Part shown: positions 43,169 to 53,934 of the stretch, one piece after another
Layout of the letters: each line of letters opens with the position of its first letter
How positions within the stretch are numbered: position 1 is the stretch's first letter
NCBI GenBank assembly: GCA_958450365.1
Contig: CAUEEP010000735.1
Location: 1,851,001 to 1,915,000, forward strand
DNA length: 64,000 nucleotides
Direction: 5' to 3'
Source of the DNA: Mesorhabditis belari
Taxonomy: Eukaryota > Nematoda > Chromadorea > Rhabditida > Rhabditidae
Notes under the pieces: generated by a model
The model's input: the letters and a program-made list of their open reading frames with translations, nothing else
What the model was told of the DNA's origin: nothing
Databases searched by the model: none
Made by a program: the position numbers and the translations under genes

Positions 43169-43356
43169 AAGAAATTGTGGTCTTGTTCACAAACGTTCAC
43201 AATGTTCACAATGACCTGAAATAATGAAATGAAGCAAATTTTAAACTTTTCTTAACAGTTGTCTTTACTGCTAATAAATCGCACCTGAATCTCAGTGTAC
43301 ATTGTTAAACGAATTCTTCCTATATCATCACCGTCAAATTCGTCCAAGCAACACAT
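43156..43356 (-). CDS. Two-exon small open frame, uncertain
   Basis: Minus: ATG at 43356, MCCLDEFDGDDIGRIRLTMY, donor CAG|GTGCGA at 43285; strong acceptor TTATTTCAG, then VIVNIVNVCEQDHNFF and a stop at 43156 (43 aa in all), phase 0 at the junction. The second exon runs into the 17-bp satellite. It may be a gene start truncated by satellite growth, or chance. Confidence 0.25.
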
Positions 43357-43422
43357 TCAACCCCAAAGGAGCAAAGGCTTAATTTGTTTAATAAAGAAGT
43401 GAAAGAATTGGAAAGAAAAAGA

Positions 43423-43494
43423 GGGGATTGAACCCTTGACCTTTTGCTTTCAGGACAATTGCTCTAACCACTAAGCTATCCGGTACCTTAACTT
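43423..43494 (-). pseudogene. tRNA-like sequence
   Basis: Minus: A box ATAGCTTAGTGGTTAGAGCA, loop CCTGAAA, B box GGGTTCAATCCCC. The D arm, T arm and most of an anticodon stem are recognisable, but the acceptor does not close. Flanks shared with 37924 (GTACCTTAACTTACCAAGAG). Followed by a GAAAGAAG-rich tract (43500-43600). Confidence 0.5.
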
Positions 43495-44054
43495 ACCAAG
43501 AGAAAGAAGGAAAGACGAGGGGAAGAAGAAAGAAAGAAGAAAGGAGGAAGAAAGCAAGAAGAAAGCAAGAAGGAAGAAAGAAGAAAGCAAGAAGAATGTT
43601 TTTCTTTGCTTTCATTCTCCTATCACTATTTATACATGTACACATTTGAGTTTTTCGTTAAAAAAGAATCAATCATCAATCAATGAATCAATCCAAAGCC
43701 AAATCGACAAAGAATTTTGAGTTATGCAAGTACAATGGTACAATGTACTTTTGATACAATGTACATTAAGTACCTTTGAGGTACAGCATTCATTTTTTAG
43801 TACTATACTTGTACCCTGTAATCCAGGTTTTGCAAGTACTATATGTTCGTGTAATGTATTCATTTTTCAAGTACTTTGATGCACTATATTTCCAAGATTA
43901 CAGTAGAAAGAGAAAAGGTACTTGCTTTCAAAAACAGATTAGTCAAAAAGACTAATTTTATAGGTTTTTTTGTTTATTGTATTCTCTAGATTGTATTCTT
44001 TAGATCCTTTTCTCTTCTAATCTAAGAGAATCTAGAGAATACAATATATAATTA

Positions 44055-45165
44055 TGCTTTATTCAGTTGAATAGCGACAAAACAAAATCACAATAATTAC
44101 CCGGAACACCACTCAAAACACACCCAAAAGATAAATAGATACCTCAAGAAAGAATCACAGAGCAGTCAAATCAATTGCCGAAATTGCTGCTTTAAATCTA
44201 GCCAAGGTGGAAATATCACGAACATAAGGGGGTAAAATGTTTCAGAATTTAATAACTTGATTAAAAAAGAAATGGGAGCATTTAGAGGAAACAGAAGATT
44301 GGCGTATGAGAAAAGGCCTTCTGGAGGCTTCTAGAGGCTTCTGGAGTAGAGAGCCAAATTCAAAGAGATCAGAAAAAAGGGGTTCGGGATGAATGCCTTT
44401 AACCTTGTGATTATTTGTTTATTATTTATGCCCGAAATTTTTTATAAGCATTTTTTGATCGAAAATCACTCAAAAGCAAAGCGCTTTCGGTTAATTGCTG
44501 GCTAGAGACTAAGATTTAAGAATTTGAATAAGTTTTAATAGGGAAGGAGAGCAAATGAAAGAAAGTTATTCAAGAATAGGGCGGACATAAGCAGCAAAAG
44601 TTATCGGATGATATGGTGATATCTAACATCAAGACTTATCAGATAGTATGGTGATACTTGACATCTAAACTAATCGGATGGTATGGTGATACTTGAGATC
44701 TAAACTAATTGGATGGTATGGTGATACCTAACATCAAGACTAATCGGATGGTATGGTGATACTTGACATCTAAACTAATCGGATAGTATGGTGATACTTG
44801 ACATCTAAACTAATCGGATAGTATGGTGATACTTGATATCTAAACTAACCGGATAGTATGGTGATACCTAACATCAAGACTTATCGGATAGTATGGTGAT
44901 ACTTGAGATCTAAACTAACCGGATAGTATGGTGATACCTAACATCAAGACTTATCGGATAGTATGGTGATACTTGAGATCTAAACTAATCGGATAGTATG
45001 GTGATACCTAACATCAAGACTTATCGGATGGTATAGTGATACCTAACCTCAAAACTTATCGGATGAGGATACGGTTTGCACTTACGGAGGCCTTATTACA
45101 CATGGATTCAATATGAAAACGGAAACCAAGAGGCGGGCTAATAAGGACTCCAAAATCACATAGAT
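44055..45165 (-). pseudogene. LINE reverse transcriptase remnant split by a minisatellite
   Basis: Minus strand pieces in RT order: DFGVLISPPLGFRFHIESMC and ASVSANRILIR (45165-45065); then the repeat block 44590-45065; then AYVRPILE (about 44570); then IHPEPLFSDLFEF (about 44390); then VIKFWNILPPYVRDISTLAR and FKAAISAIDLTAL with a stop near 44150; 3' UTR ending CTGAATAAAGC near 44060. This is a second LINE lineage, different from the one at 27228. Confidence 0.8.
44590..45065. repeat. About 36-bp minisatellite inside the LINE
   Basis: About 13 copies of TATGGTGATACYTRACATCW plus AARACTWATCGGATRG. Confidence 0.95.
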
Positions 45166-45384
45166 ATTCTTTTTTTTCAACCACAATAAACAAAAAAACC
45201 CTTATAAAGATTCTCTCATTTCCGTTTAAATAAACAAAAAATTTTCAAAAACTGATCAATTTTTCTTCTAAAAACTTTTAAACAATCCCAGGGTTTCCAA
45301 TTTTTTTCAAATTTTTTTCTAAACTTTCGGAATCGATCGATTCTCTAACATTCACAAATAGGGAAAAAGGAAATAGTCTTTCTC

Positions 45385-46720
45385 CTGTCAAAATTCTTTT
45401 CCTTTTTTCACTTTTCTCTGTTGTTGACTCATCATTTATTCATTCCTGTTTTTCCTTTCGAATAACCTTTTCGAAAAGAATACATGTTGATTACATAATA
45501 CATAAAAAGCTAAATTTTCATTGAATAGATTTGTTTTTCATTGTTTTTCGGTAGTGGGACAAATGCGACCTTTTTTTTGCGCACTCGGACATTTGCGCAC
45601 CTTTTTTTCCGCACTTAGCCCATTAGCGCACCTATTTTCGCGTTTTAAAAAAGCTCTAAAAAGCTAAAATTTTTAGCTTTTCTAAAAGCTAATATTAACC
45701 AATTTTTATTCCAAAATTTGTTTTTCTAGGTAATTTTAGGGCGTAGAATCGAAATTTTGGCGTATCAGAGCTTGTGGAAGCGAACGGACGGAGTTATACA
45801 AAGAGAAATCCATCGATCCAGGCGTCAATCCAGGCGTCGATCCAGGCGTCGATCCAGGCGTCGATCCAGGCGTCGATCCAGGCGTCGATCCAGGCGTCAA
45901 TCCAGGCGTCGATCCAGGCGTCAATCCAGGCGTCGATCCAGGCATCGATCCAGGCGTCGATCCAGGCGTCGATCCAGGCGTCGATCCAGGCGTCAATCCA
46001 GGCGTCGATCCAGGCGTCAATCCAGGCGTCGATCCAGGCGTCAATCCAGGCATCGATCCAGGCGTCGATCCAGGCGTCGATCCAGGCGTCAATCCAGGCG
46101 TCGATCCAGGCGTCAATCCAGGCGTCGATCCAGGCGTCAATCCAGGCGTCGATCCAGGCGTCGATCCAGGCGTCAATCCAGGCGTCAATCCAGGCGTCGA
46201 TCCAGGCGTCAATCCAGGCGTCGATCCAGGCGTCAATCCAGGCGTCGATCCAGGCGTCGATCCAGGCGTCGATCCAGGCGTCGATCTAGGCGTCAATCCA
46301 GGCGTCGATCCAGGCGTCGATCCAGGCGTCGATCCGGTAATTTTAGGGCGTAGAATCGAAATTTTGGCATGTCAGAGCTTGTGGAAGCGAACGGACGGAG
46401 TTATACAAAGAGAAAAATCAACAGAGAGAATACAAAGAGAAAAATCAACAATTTTCTGTAATTTGACCTAGTCTTGGTCTAGTCATCGTTTTGTCTTTCA
46501 AATTGGTTCCACACGCTCTGTCATGTCAAAATTTGAATTCGACATCCTCAAATAGTCTTTCTCATGTCAAAATTCTTTTCCTTTTTTCATTTTTGTATGT
46601 TGTTGACTCATCATTTATTCATTTCTGTTTTTCCTTTCGAATAACCTTTTCGAAATGAATACATGTTGATTACATAATACATAAAAAGCTAAATTTTCCT
46701 TGAATAGATTTGTTTTTCAT
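45385..46720. repeat. Direct duplication flanking TIR element copy 2
   Basis: 45385-45543 and 46553-46720 share GTCTTTCTCMTGTCAAAATT, TGACTCATCATTTATTCATT, CCTTTCGAATAACCTTTTCG and GATTACATAATACATAAAAA in order, about 95% alike. Confidence 0.85.
45545..46550. mobile_element. Terminal-repeat element copy 2 with expanded 12-bp satellite
   Basis: Left end GGTAGTGGGACAAATGCGAC matches 36150. Inner inverted sequences TTTTAGGGCGTAGAATCGAA at 45733 and 46342 border a 12-bp satellite, GATCCAGGCGTC/AATCCAGGCGTC, about 43 units (45816-46337), against about 18 in copy 1. All three plus-strand frames are open because the unit is a multiple of three with no stop; these are not genes. Confidence 0.85.
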
Positions 46721-47070
46721 TGAATTTCATTAAATTTCTTTCATTTTCATTGAATAGATTTGTTTCTAATCCTTTTTAATTAAACTTTTCACATATTTTC
46801 ATCAATTTAGAGAATAGATTTCATTATTGTTTGAGAATTTTTGTTTAATTTATTTGCAATTGGGAAATCTTGCAATTTTGGAATCTTTTTGTTACACTGA
46901 ACTCTTCTTTTTACTTTATAAATAATGATTTTAATGATACGATTTAATTCCTTTAATAATAAATGCAGTACACTAGAAAGGATGTGTTTCCAATTCAAAG
47001 TAAAGCTTGGTTCGACTAGGATTACAGTAAATAAGTCAACAAATCATATAAACACAGTAAGCTGAGTTCT

Positions 47071-47141
47071 TCACTTCTTAACTTTATTCAAGCCTAGGAA
47101 TTCATCTCGTAAACGCACGCGATTTGGCACACCACTGGAAA
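47071..47141 (-). CDS. Possible terminal exon of an unknown gene
   Basis: Minus: TTCCTTTACAG acceptor, then an open frame reading SSGVPNRVRLRDEFLGLNKV to TGA, with an AATAAA-type signal overlapping it. Requires an upstream phase-1 exon that I cannot find. Confidence 0.25.
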
Positions 47142-47267
47142 CTGTAAAGGAATGAAAGCATTGATGAATTGCTCTAGTTAACCGAATTTTGAATCCTGTC
47201 AGCTCCGAGCCAAACCGATATTTGAGTTACTATTATTATTGAATGATTTGTCTAATCTTATGTAAAT

Positions 47268-48085
47268 GTGTTCTCCTTGCTTATCCTTTTCCTAGAGAAG
47301 GGGCGGTCCTTGGATTTGCCTAGGAGGACAAGTGAGGCTCTCACTTGTCCACTGGAAACTTGTCAATTGTCCCCCTTTCCCTTTCACTCCTTTGTAATCT
47401 ATTCGTCTTATTGTACTACTGTAAATAAAGATACATATCTTCCGGATCTATGCAACTGCATTTCAGGCCGGTCATTTCCAGGAACTCCCCCTGTGCTTAT
47501 CCCTTTCCTCTAGAAGGGGTGGTCCTTGGGGTTGCCTAGGAGGACAAGTGGCCTCACTTGGAGTCCCCCCTTTCACTCATTTGTAATCTATTCGTCTTAT
47601 CGTACTACTGTAAATAAAGATACATATCTTCCGGGCCAATGAAACAGTTCAGGTCAGTCATTTCCAGGGACTCCCCTCTAATCCCTTGGAGGAGTGAGGT
47701 GAAGGACTCAACTCAAGAAGGACAGTGAGGAGCCTAGAAGGACAGTGAGGAGCCTAGAAGGACAGCGAGGAGCCTAGAAGGACAGCGAGGAGCCTAGAAG
47801 GACAGCGAGGAGCCTAGAAGGACAGTGAGGAGCCTAGAAGGACAGCGAGGAGCCTAGAAGGACACTGAGGAGCCTAAGAGGACAGTGAGGAGCCTAGAAG
47901 GATAGTGAGGAGCCTAGGAGGACAAGCGAGACTCTCATTTGGAGTCCCCCTTCCCCTTACACTCATTTGTAATCTATTCGTCTTATCGTACTACTGTAAA
48001 TAAAGATACATATCTTCCGGGTCTATGCAACTGCAGTACAGGTCGGCCATTTCACAGGGACTCCCCTCTAATACCTTGGAGGAGT
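47268..48085. repeat. Three direct copies of a 3'-end-like unit plus 20-bp satellite
   Basis: Units at about 47275-47500, 47505-47680 and 47915-48085 share ACTCMTTTGTAATCTATTCG, CTGTAAATAAAGATACATAT and CAKTTCCAGGRACTCCCC. A satellite of AGGACAGYGAGGAGCCTAGA lies between them (47722-47925). AATAAAG followed by a fixed end suggests tandem retroelement or gene 3' ends. Confidence 0.8.
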
Positions 48086-48179
48086 TGAGTTGGGTTGTCA
48101 GGGTATTAGAGATGGCAGGATGTTAAAAGGAATCTACTCTCTTTAACTTAACCCAAATTCTAGTCCATATCCGTTTATA

Positions 48180-48446
48180 CCTACCGTAAATACTGTAATA
48201 GTACCCCACCGCCCTCGTACAGTCGCGTAGTCGCAAAAGTTTTTTAGTATTTTTCAAAGCGTCTGTGCTTTGAAAAAATTCGTCTTTTATATCAAAAAAA
48301 TAGCCCTAAATCTCAGCTATTTTTTGATACCTAAACGAGCATTCTAGCATAAACCAGTGTCGAGAAAAACGCGTTCAAAGCTAGACTACGCAACGCTCCG
48401 CACCGTCGTTATGGGGGTGGGGTACTATTACAGTATTTACGGTAGG
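48180..48446. mobile_element. MITE with 31-bp perfect inverted ends
   Basis: CCTACCGTAAATACTGTAAT... at 48180 is mirrored exactly by ...ATTACAGTATTTACGGTAGG ending at 48446, continuing through GTACCCCACC. Internally GC-richer, with a second inverted pair GTCTGTGCTTTGAA-type. No coding sequence. Confidence 0.9.
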
Positions 48447-48773
48447 AACAAATAATCCTTAAACTTTTCAAGTTTCCTTTGAATTAAAATCAGCTTCCGA
48501 ATCACTCAAAATCACTTAGAATTTTAAGAAACTACAAGAATAATCCCTTTTTTGCATCACTTCCTTCTTCCTAAGCAAAGAACTGAAAAAACGTTCTCAT
48601 TGTTGATTGTTTGAGTGAAAGAAGATCCAAGAGTTTCCCCCTGTCTTCTGTTGACTTTACTTTTCACGAGACATTTCTTTTTTTTTCTTTTCATTTACAA
48701 TGCTCAGACTGACTTTAATTGAATCTTTTTTTTTGATTTTAAACCCGTTTCTTACAGCATTTTAAAATTCCCA

Positions 48774-48780
48774 TTTTTAG
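48774..48780 (+). promoter_or_regulatory. Candidate spliced-leader acceptor for the TTR-like gene
   Basis: CATTTTTAG ends one base before the ATG at 48782, after a T-rich tract; typical of nematode trans-splicing. Confidence 0.5.
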
Positions 48781-48781
48781 A

Positions 48782-50072
48782 ATGATCCTTCGATTATTTT
48801 TTCTTTTAATAATCCTCTCGATTACTTTGGCTTTTCGACAACAAAGCGTCGGAATTATTGGGAAATTGACGTGTGGAAATCAAGTATTACAAGACACGGA
48901 GATCAAATTGTGGGACAAGAATTCACTGGGTATGTACTTAACTCCCACTGGAGTAAGGGGGAAATAAGTGCGTTGTGTTGGAATGGTTAGCATGGTTGCA
49001 CGGTGAGCGAAAGCTCGTTGGTTCGTATATCTTTACTTAAACAATTTTCCGGTCGTGACATTCAACTAGCCGATAGCCGCTCCGATTACTCGGGACGTTT
49101 CAACATTTCTGGTCATTCAACCTCAGTCTTGAAGATGGATGTTCATTTTAAAGTGTATCACAATTGCGAGAATCCATTCGGAGTGAGTTGTCCGTGGTTG
49201 GCCCGAGTGTTGGCTGATCCGTGGAGGGCGGTGGGTGGCTGGGAATGAGAATCAGCTTGGCATGGCTGTTTGAAGATTGAAGCACGAAGAAAGCTCCTTA
49301 TTTCATCACTTTGCCTAGGCTATCGCACATCTGATAAGCCCCGCCCCTTTTTTTCGTCACCAATCTAACTTTAAGCTCAAATTTCTCGGTGTTGGACTGT
49401 CCAATTTAGGTATTTTTGGTCTCATTGGATTCGCCAAGTCTTTCTCTATCGATTGGTAGAAAAACTATTTCAATTGAACAGCCCAACACCGAGAAATTTG
49501 AGCTTAAAGTTAGATTGCCAATAGCAAAGGAGCGGGTGCGTATAAAAGGTCTTTCTGGCCCCGCCCCTTTTGCCAATCCAACTTTAAACGCAAAGATCTT
49601 GGTGTTGAACTGTTCAATTTAAATAGTTTTTGTACCAATCGGGCCAGAAAGCTCTTTTATACGTGCCCCGCCCCTTTGCCATTGGCAATCTAACTTTGAG
49701 CTCGAATTTCTCGGTGTTGGACTGTTCAATTTAAATAGTTTTTGTACCAATCGATAGAAAAAGACTTGGCGAATCCAATGATATCAAGAATATTGCAATT
49801 GAACACCCCAACACAAAGAAATTTGAGCTTAAACTTGGATTGCTGATTGAAAAGGGGCGGGGCGCGTCTCAAATGTCCCACAATCTTTTTCTGAACTTTC
49901 TCAACCAGAATTTAAGAAATTTTACAGCAAATTTCAGCTTTGCAAACGAAAAGTTGATCTTGAAGTCCCGGCTTCATACGTGACTCGATCGTCGACCGTT
50001 GAGAAATGGTTTGACGCTGGTGTGCTGAATATGGCATTCAAATATCCCGATGAGTCGACCGAATGTCTTTAA
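48782..50072 (+). CDS. Transthyretin-like (TTR) family secreted protein
   Basis: Exons 48782-48929, 49070-49182, 49938-50072; phases 1 and 0; 131 aa. The signal peptide MILRLFFLLIILSITLA is followed by the family's opening strand QSVGIIGKLTCGNQVL and IKLWDKNS, the central DSRSDYSGRFNISG, then HFKVYHNCE, then CKRKVDLEVPASYV and GVLNMAFKYPDESTECL at the end. The length and cysteine placement (Cys near residues 31, 80, 89, 130) fit the nematode-expanded TTR family of secreted beta-sandwich proteins, some with roles in corpse recognition and neural signalling; no individual member can be named. Intron 1 contains a tRNA-like remnant, intron 2 a GC-box repeat. A polyadenylation signal follows at 50129. 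Confidence 0.9.
48968..49026 (+). pseudogene. tRNA-like remnant in TTR intron 1
   Basis: GTGCGTTGTGTTGGAATGGT, TTAGCATGGTTGC and a broken B box GTTGGTTCGTAT; same family as 16285. Confidence 0.5.
49310..49875. repeat. GC-box repeat family in TTR intron 2
   Basis: Four alternating inverted units with CCCCGCCCCTTTT, TTTGAGCTTAAAGTTAG and CAATCGATAGA. Fills nearly the whole intron. Confidence 0.8.
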
Positions 50073-50128
50073 AAAAGAAGCTTAAAGAAGAATAACAAGA
50101 AAAGAAAAGAAACGGGTTTCTTTTTGCA

Positions 50129-50134
50129 ATAAAA
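50129..50134 (+). terminator. Polyadenylation signal AATAAA
   Basis: 57 nt after the TTR stop codon. Confidence 0.6.
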
Positions 50135-50209
50135 GTTTTGATTTAACCCATTCGAAACCGCAAGGTTTTTGCTTTTTTTTCGTCTGCGGACCAAGCCTTT
50201 TTTTTTTTA

Positions 50210-51235
50210 CATTTTTGACTTCGAAGCAGTTTATCCAGATGGTTGGAAAGGTTTAAGAGAGTCTCCTACACCATTTATTTTTGATGAAGAACGATTTGGA
50301 TTTGACTAGTACTTTTCAAGATCCTATCGATTATTATTCTTATTTTATCGACGACAAATTAATCAAAATGTTAGTCGGCGAATCTAATAAACATGGAAAA
50401 AGGAAAACAAAGTGGCAGGATTTCGATGCAAAATCTTTCAATCTTTCAAGCGATCTTTCAAGCTCTTCTTGGCTCTGTATCTTCAAACCATAGGTTATGG
50501 ATGAGGAATTGAACGCTTCTTTCAATAATTTATTTATTGACAGTGATTTGGAGTCTATTGATGGATCAGATCATCGACTAATTCAATCAGAAGTATTGTC
50601 ATCAAGTTCAAGCGAATCCGAGAAAGAGGATGACGATGTGTCCGAAGCAGTTTATCCAGATGGTTGAAAAGATTTAAGAGAGTCTCCTAGACCACTTTTT
50701 TTGATGAAGAACGCTTGGATTTGACTTTGCTTTTCAGTACTTTTCAAAATCCTATTGATTACTATTCTTATTTTATCGACGACAAATTAATCAAAATCTT
50801 AGTAGGCGAATCTAATAAACATGGAAAAAGGAAAACAAACTGGCAGGATTTCGATGCAAAATCTTTCAAGCTCTTCTTGGCTCTGTATCTTCAAATGGGA
50901 ATCGTCAAATTACCGAGGATTCGTTACTAGACGAATATTGACGAAAAAAAAGCTTTAAAAGGCTATTAAAGGCTCTTTCCTACTGGAGTAGCAGGCCTGG
51001 AGGATTTTCCCACATGTCCCACATTATGTCAAGAGCAAAATCTATTCTTCGAAACCTGGGTTTTTGTGATAATGAACTGGATCCTGCAGGAGATCTGCTT
51101 TATAAGTTTAGAGCTATTATGGAACTTTTCAATGCAAAACCAGAGGCTGCATTGATTCCGGGTAAATATAGCACGTCTTTTTTTGCCCACGTAATTTGTA
51201 GATCTATTACAATTGGAATATACATGTAATGCTGA
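50210..51235 (+). pseudogene. piggyBac-type transposase remnants, partly duplicated
   Basis: A partial first copy (50225-50490) repeats part of the second. The second starts at 50498 with an acidic N-terminus (MDEELNASFNNLF, then SSSSSESEKEDDDVS), then FQNPIDYYSYFIDDKLIKIL, VGESNKHGKRKTNWQDFDAK and LYLQMGIVKLPRIR, then after a break SRAKSILRNLGFCDNELDP and YKFRAIMELFNAKPEA with PGKYS. This is the order of the piggyBac N-terminal and pre-catalytic region. Frameshifts, an in-frame stop and absence of the DDD catalytic part show it is dead. Confidence 0.85.
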
Positions 51236-51282
51236 AAAACAGCAAAAAAAACCAATTAATGAATGAAAATAGCTCAATTAGC

Positions 51283-51612
51283 GCTGCAGCCGTCCGTTCC
51301 GCTGCAGCGGTCCGTTCCTGAGTAATCGCTGCACCGGTCCGTTCCTGAGTAATCGCTGCAGAGGTCCGTTCCTGAGTAATCGCTGCAGAGGTCCGTTCTT
51401 GAGTAATCGCTGCAGAGGTCCGTTCCTGAGTAATCGCTGCAGAGGTCCGTTCCTGAGCGAATAATCGCTGCAGCGGTCCGTTCTTGAGTAATCGCTGCAG
51501 CGGTCCGTTCTTGAGTAATCGCTGCAGCGGTCCGTTCTTGAGTAATCGCTGCAGCGATCCGTTCCTGAGCGAATAATCGCTGCAGCGGTCCGTTCCTGAG
51601 TTTTTGCTGCAG
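51283..51612. repeat. 24-bp GTAATCGCTGCAGCGGTCC satellite
   Basis: About 12 copies with a PstI-like CTGCAG core; unit TGAGTAATCGCTGCAGMGGT. Ends at the piggyBac remnant side. Confidence 0.95.
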
Positions 51613-51918
51613 AAGTTTCGAATTGGTTAAAGCAAATGACTTCTTTTCGATCGATGTGTACTTTGTGCTCACTTTGTACTTTGTACTTTGTGCTTTTTAA
51701 GCACAAAACTTCTTGTGCACTTTTCCTGAAGTATTCTGTCATAGGGAAAGTGAAGAATTGAATGCACTAGGAAATTTGTGTTTAGATTAGAGGACAAAGT
51801 ACGAAAAAACAGTACAAATCTTTGTCAAGAAACGGTGACATAAAAGTTCGAAGTTCGAAGCTGCTTTAAAGTGACTCCTTTAAAACTGCTTTAAAAGGCT
51901 TCTTTCTAGCAGACACAC

Positions 51919-51984
51919 GTCGGTGGCTTAGTAGATAACGCATTAGACTTCCGCCCACAAGATCAGCGTTCGATTCCAGATCCA
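51919..51984 (+). pseudogene. tRNA-derived repeat, copy 1
   Basis: GTGGCTTAGTAGATAACGC (A box), TTAGACTTCCG, B box CGTTCGATTCC. Resembles arginine tRNA in its first half. Preceded by ACTGCTTTAAAAGGCT and followed by GTTTTTTGTTTTTG, as are the copies at 52854-53450. Confidence 0.6.
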
Positions 51985-52197
51985 GTTTTTTGTTTTTGTA
52001 TAACCGAACAACCTAATAGAAAACGCATTACTCTAATCAGTGTTGATTAACGAAAAATTGAATTTTAGATAAAAACTTTAGCTGAATTGTTTTAAAAGAA
52101 AAGATAGAAAGCGAGAAAGCTAGAGAGAGAGAATTAGAGGGTTTAAAGATTGATGAATAGTTCTTTTCTCACTAGGAAAACGTATGGATTCAAGGTG

Positions 52198-52697
52198 AGC
52201 TTTTTGCTTTTTTGTCCAGCTTGATCCAGCTTTTTTGTCCAGCTTAGTCCAGCCTTTTTGTCCAGCTTGATCCAGCCTTTTTGTCCAGCTTGATCCAGCT
52301 TTTTTGTCCAGCTTGATCCAGCTTTTTTGTCCAGCTTAATCCAGCCTTTTTGTCCAGCTTGATCCAGCTTTTTTGTCCAGCTTGATCCAGCCTTTTTGTC
52401 CAGCTTAATCCAGCCTTTTTGTCCAGCTTGATCCAGCTTTTTTGTCCAGCTTGATCCAGCTTTTTTGTCCAGCTTGATCCAGCTTTTTTGTCCAGCTTAA
52501 TCCAGCCTTTTTGTCCAGCTTAATCCAGCCTTTTTGTCCAGCTTGATTCAGCTTTTTTGTCCAGCTTGATCCAGCTTTTTTGTCCAGCTTGATCCAGCCT
52601 TTTTGTCCAGCTTGATTCAGCTTTTTTGTCCAGCTTAATCCAGCCTTTTTGTGCAGCTTGATTCAGCTTTTTTGTCCAGCTTGATCCAGCTTTTTTG
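52198..52697. repeat. 23-bp TTTTTGTCCAGCTTGATCCAGC satellite
   Basis: About 21 copies with small G/A and C/T variation. Confidence 0.96.
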
Positions 52698-52779
52698 CCT
52701 GGACACTTTATAGAATCGGTTATGAGGAATTCGAATCTGAAATCAAAATCTGCCAAATGAATTTCCAGGCCTCAAACGA

Positions 52780-53450
52780 AAATTTGAAGTTTGACAAAAT
52801 TTGGGAAAAAAAATGGATGCTTTAAAAGGCTAATGTATATTGCATAATGTATATTGGTGGCCTAGTGGATAACACATTAGTCTTCCGCCAATAAGATCAG
52901 GGTTTGATTCCAGATCCTTTTTGTTTTGGTTTTCTTTTGAGTCAACTTCAAGCATTTTTAGCACTATCGAAAATTTGATGTAGACGAAATTTGGCAAAAA
53001 AAACTGCTTTAAAAGGCTCTTTCTTACCGGCAGCATGTTGATGTTGATGGCCTAGTGGATAACACATTAGACTTCCGCCAATAAGATCACGGTTCTATTC
53101 CAGACTCAGCTTTTTGTTTTTGTTGGACGCGGCGGTGGACAAGTTTTGGATCTGTCTTAGTTTCAACTTTCAACTTAGTGGATAACGCATTAGACTTGCG
53201 CCAATAAGATCACGGTTCGATTCCAGATCCAGCTTTTTGTTTTTGTTTTCTTTTGAAGCAACTTCTAGCATTTTGAGCATTATTGGAAATTTGGTTTAGA
53301 CGAAATTTGGCAAAAAAAACTGCTATAAAAGGCTTTAAAAGGCTCTTTCCTAGAGGAAGCACAACGTATGGTGATGGTCTAGTGGATAAAGGCTTCCATC
53401 CATTAGATTTCCATCCATAGAATCTTCGTCCCGTCCCTGATACAGCTTTT
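52780..53450 (+). repeat. Cluster of tRNA-derived repeats, about 185-bp period
   Basis: Units contain GACRAAATTTGGCAAAAAAA, ACTGCTTTAAAAGGCT, then a tRNA-like part: 52854-52917, 53044-53108, 53170-53232 and a degenerate one at 53374-53448, each with GATAACRCATTAGACTTCCG and a GATTCCAGATCC end, then TTTTTGTTTT. With 51919-51984 this makes five copies. They read as tandem and dispersed copies of a tRNA-headed SINE. Confidence 0.7.
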
Positions 53451-53934
53451 TGTTTTTGGAAAAAAGGAAATGAGAAAGTGGTTTCTTGAAAATCAATGCT
53501 TTTATCAAAACTAGTATCAAAAATGATCTGGTTTTTCTTTAAAAAACTTTCGTTTTCTCTCTGGGAAGGAAATAAAAAGAACGGAGTAAATGAAAAGTAA
53601 AAATTGATCAATTTTGAACAGCTCGAAGCTTTGATTTCGTTTTATTTTATTGATAAATTGTGATTTTGTACCGATTTTGTATTTTGTACCGTGTACTTTT
53701 TGTTTAAAAGTGAAACATAGCGTACTAATTGTACTAATTGCCTTTCTAGCGTACTAAATGTACTAATTAACTAATCCTGGCTTAGCTATTCACTTATTCT
53801 AACTACAGGTTGTCTTAAAATCATAGAGTAGAATTATAGAGCAGAAATTCGATCATTGAGCTTTTGTTATTGTTCAAGAAATGCTTATAGATACCTTAAA
53901 AATCATTTAAAAATCATTGGAAATTAAAAATATA

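Noticed and set aside
45736..46353. Three overlapping frames of 170-198 codons (IQAS, SRRQ and TPGS repeats)
   Set aside because: 12-bp satellite inside a transposable element; no start context, splicing or non-repeat domain.
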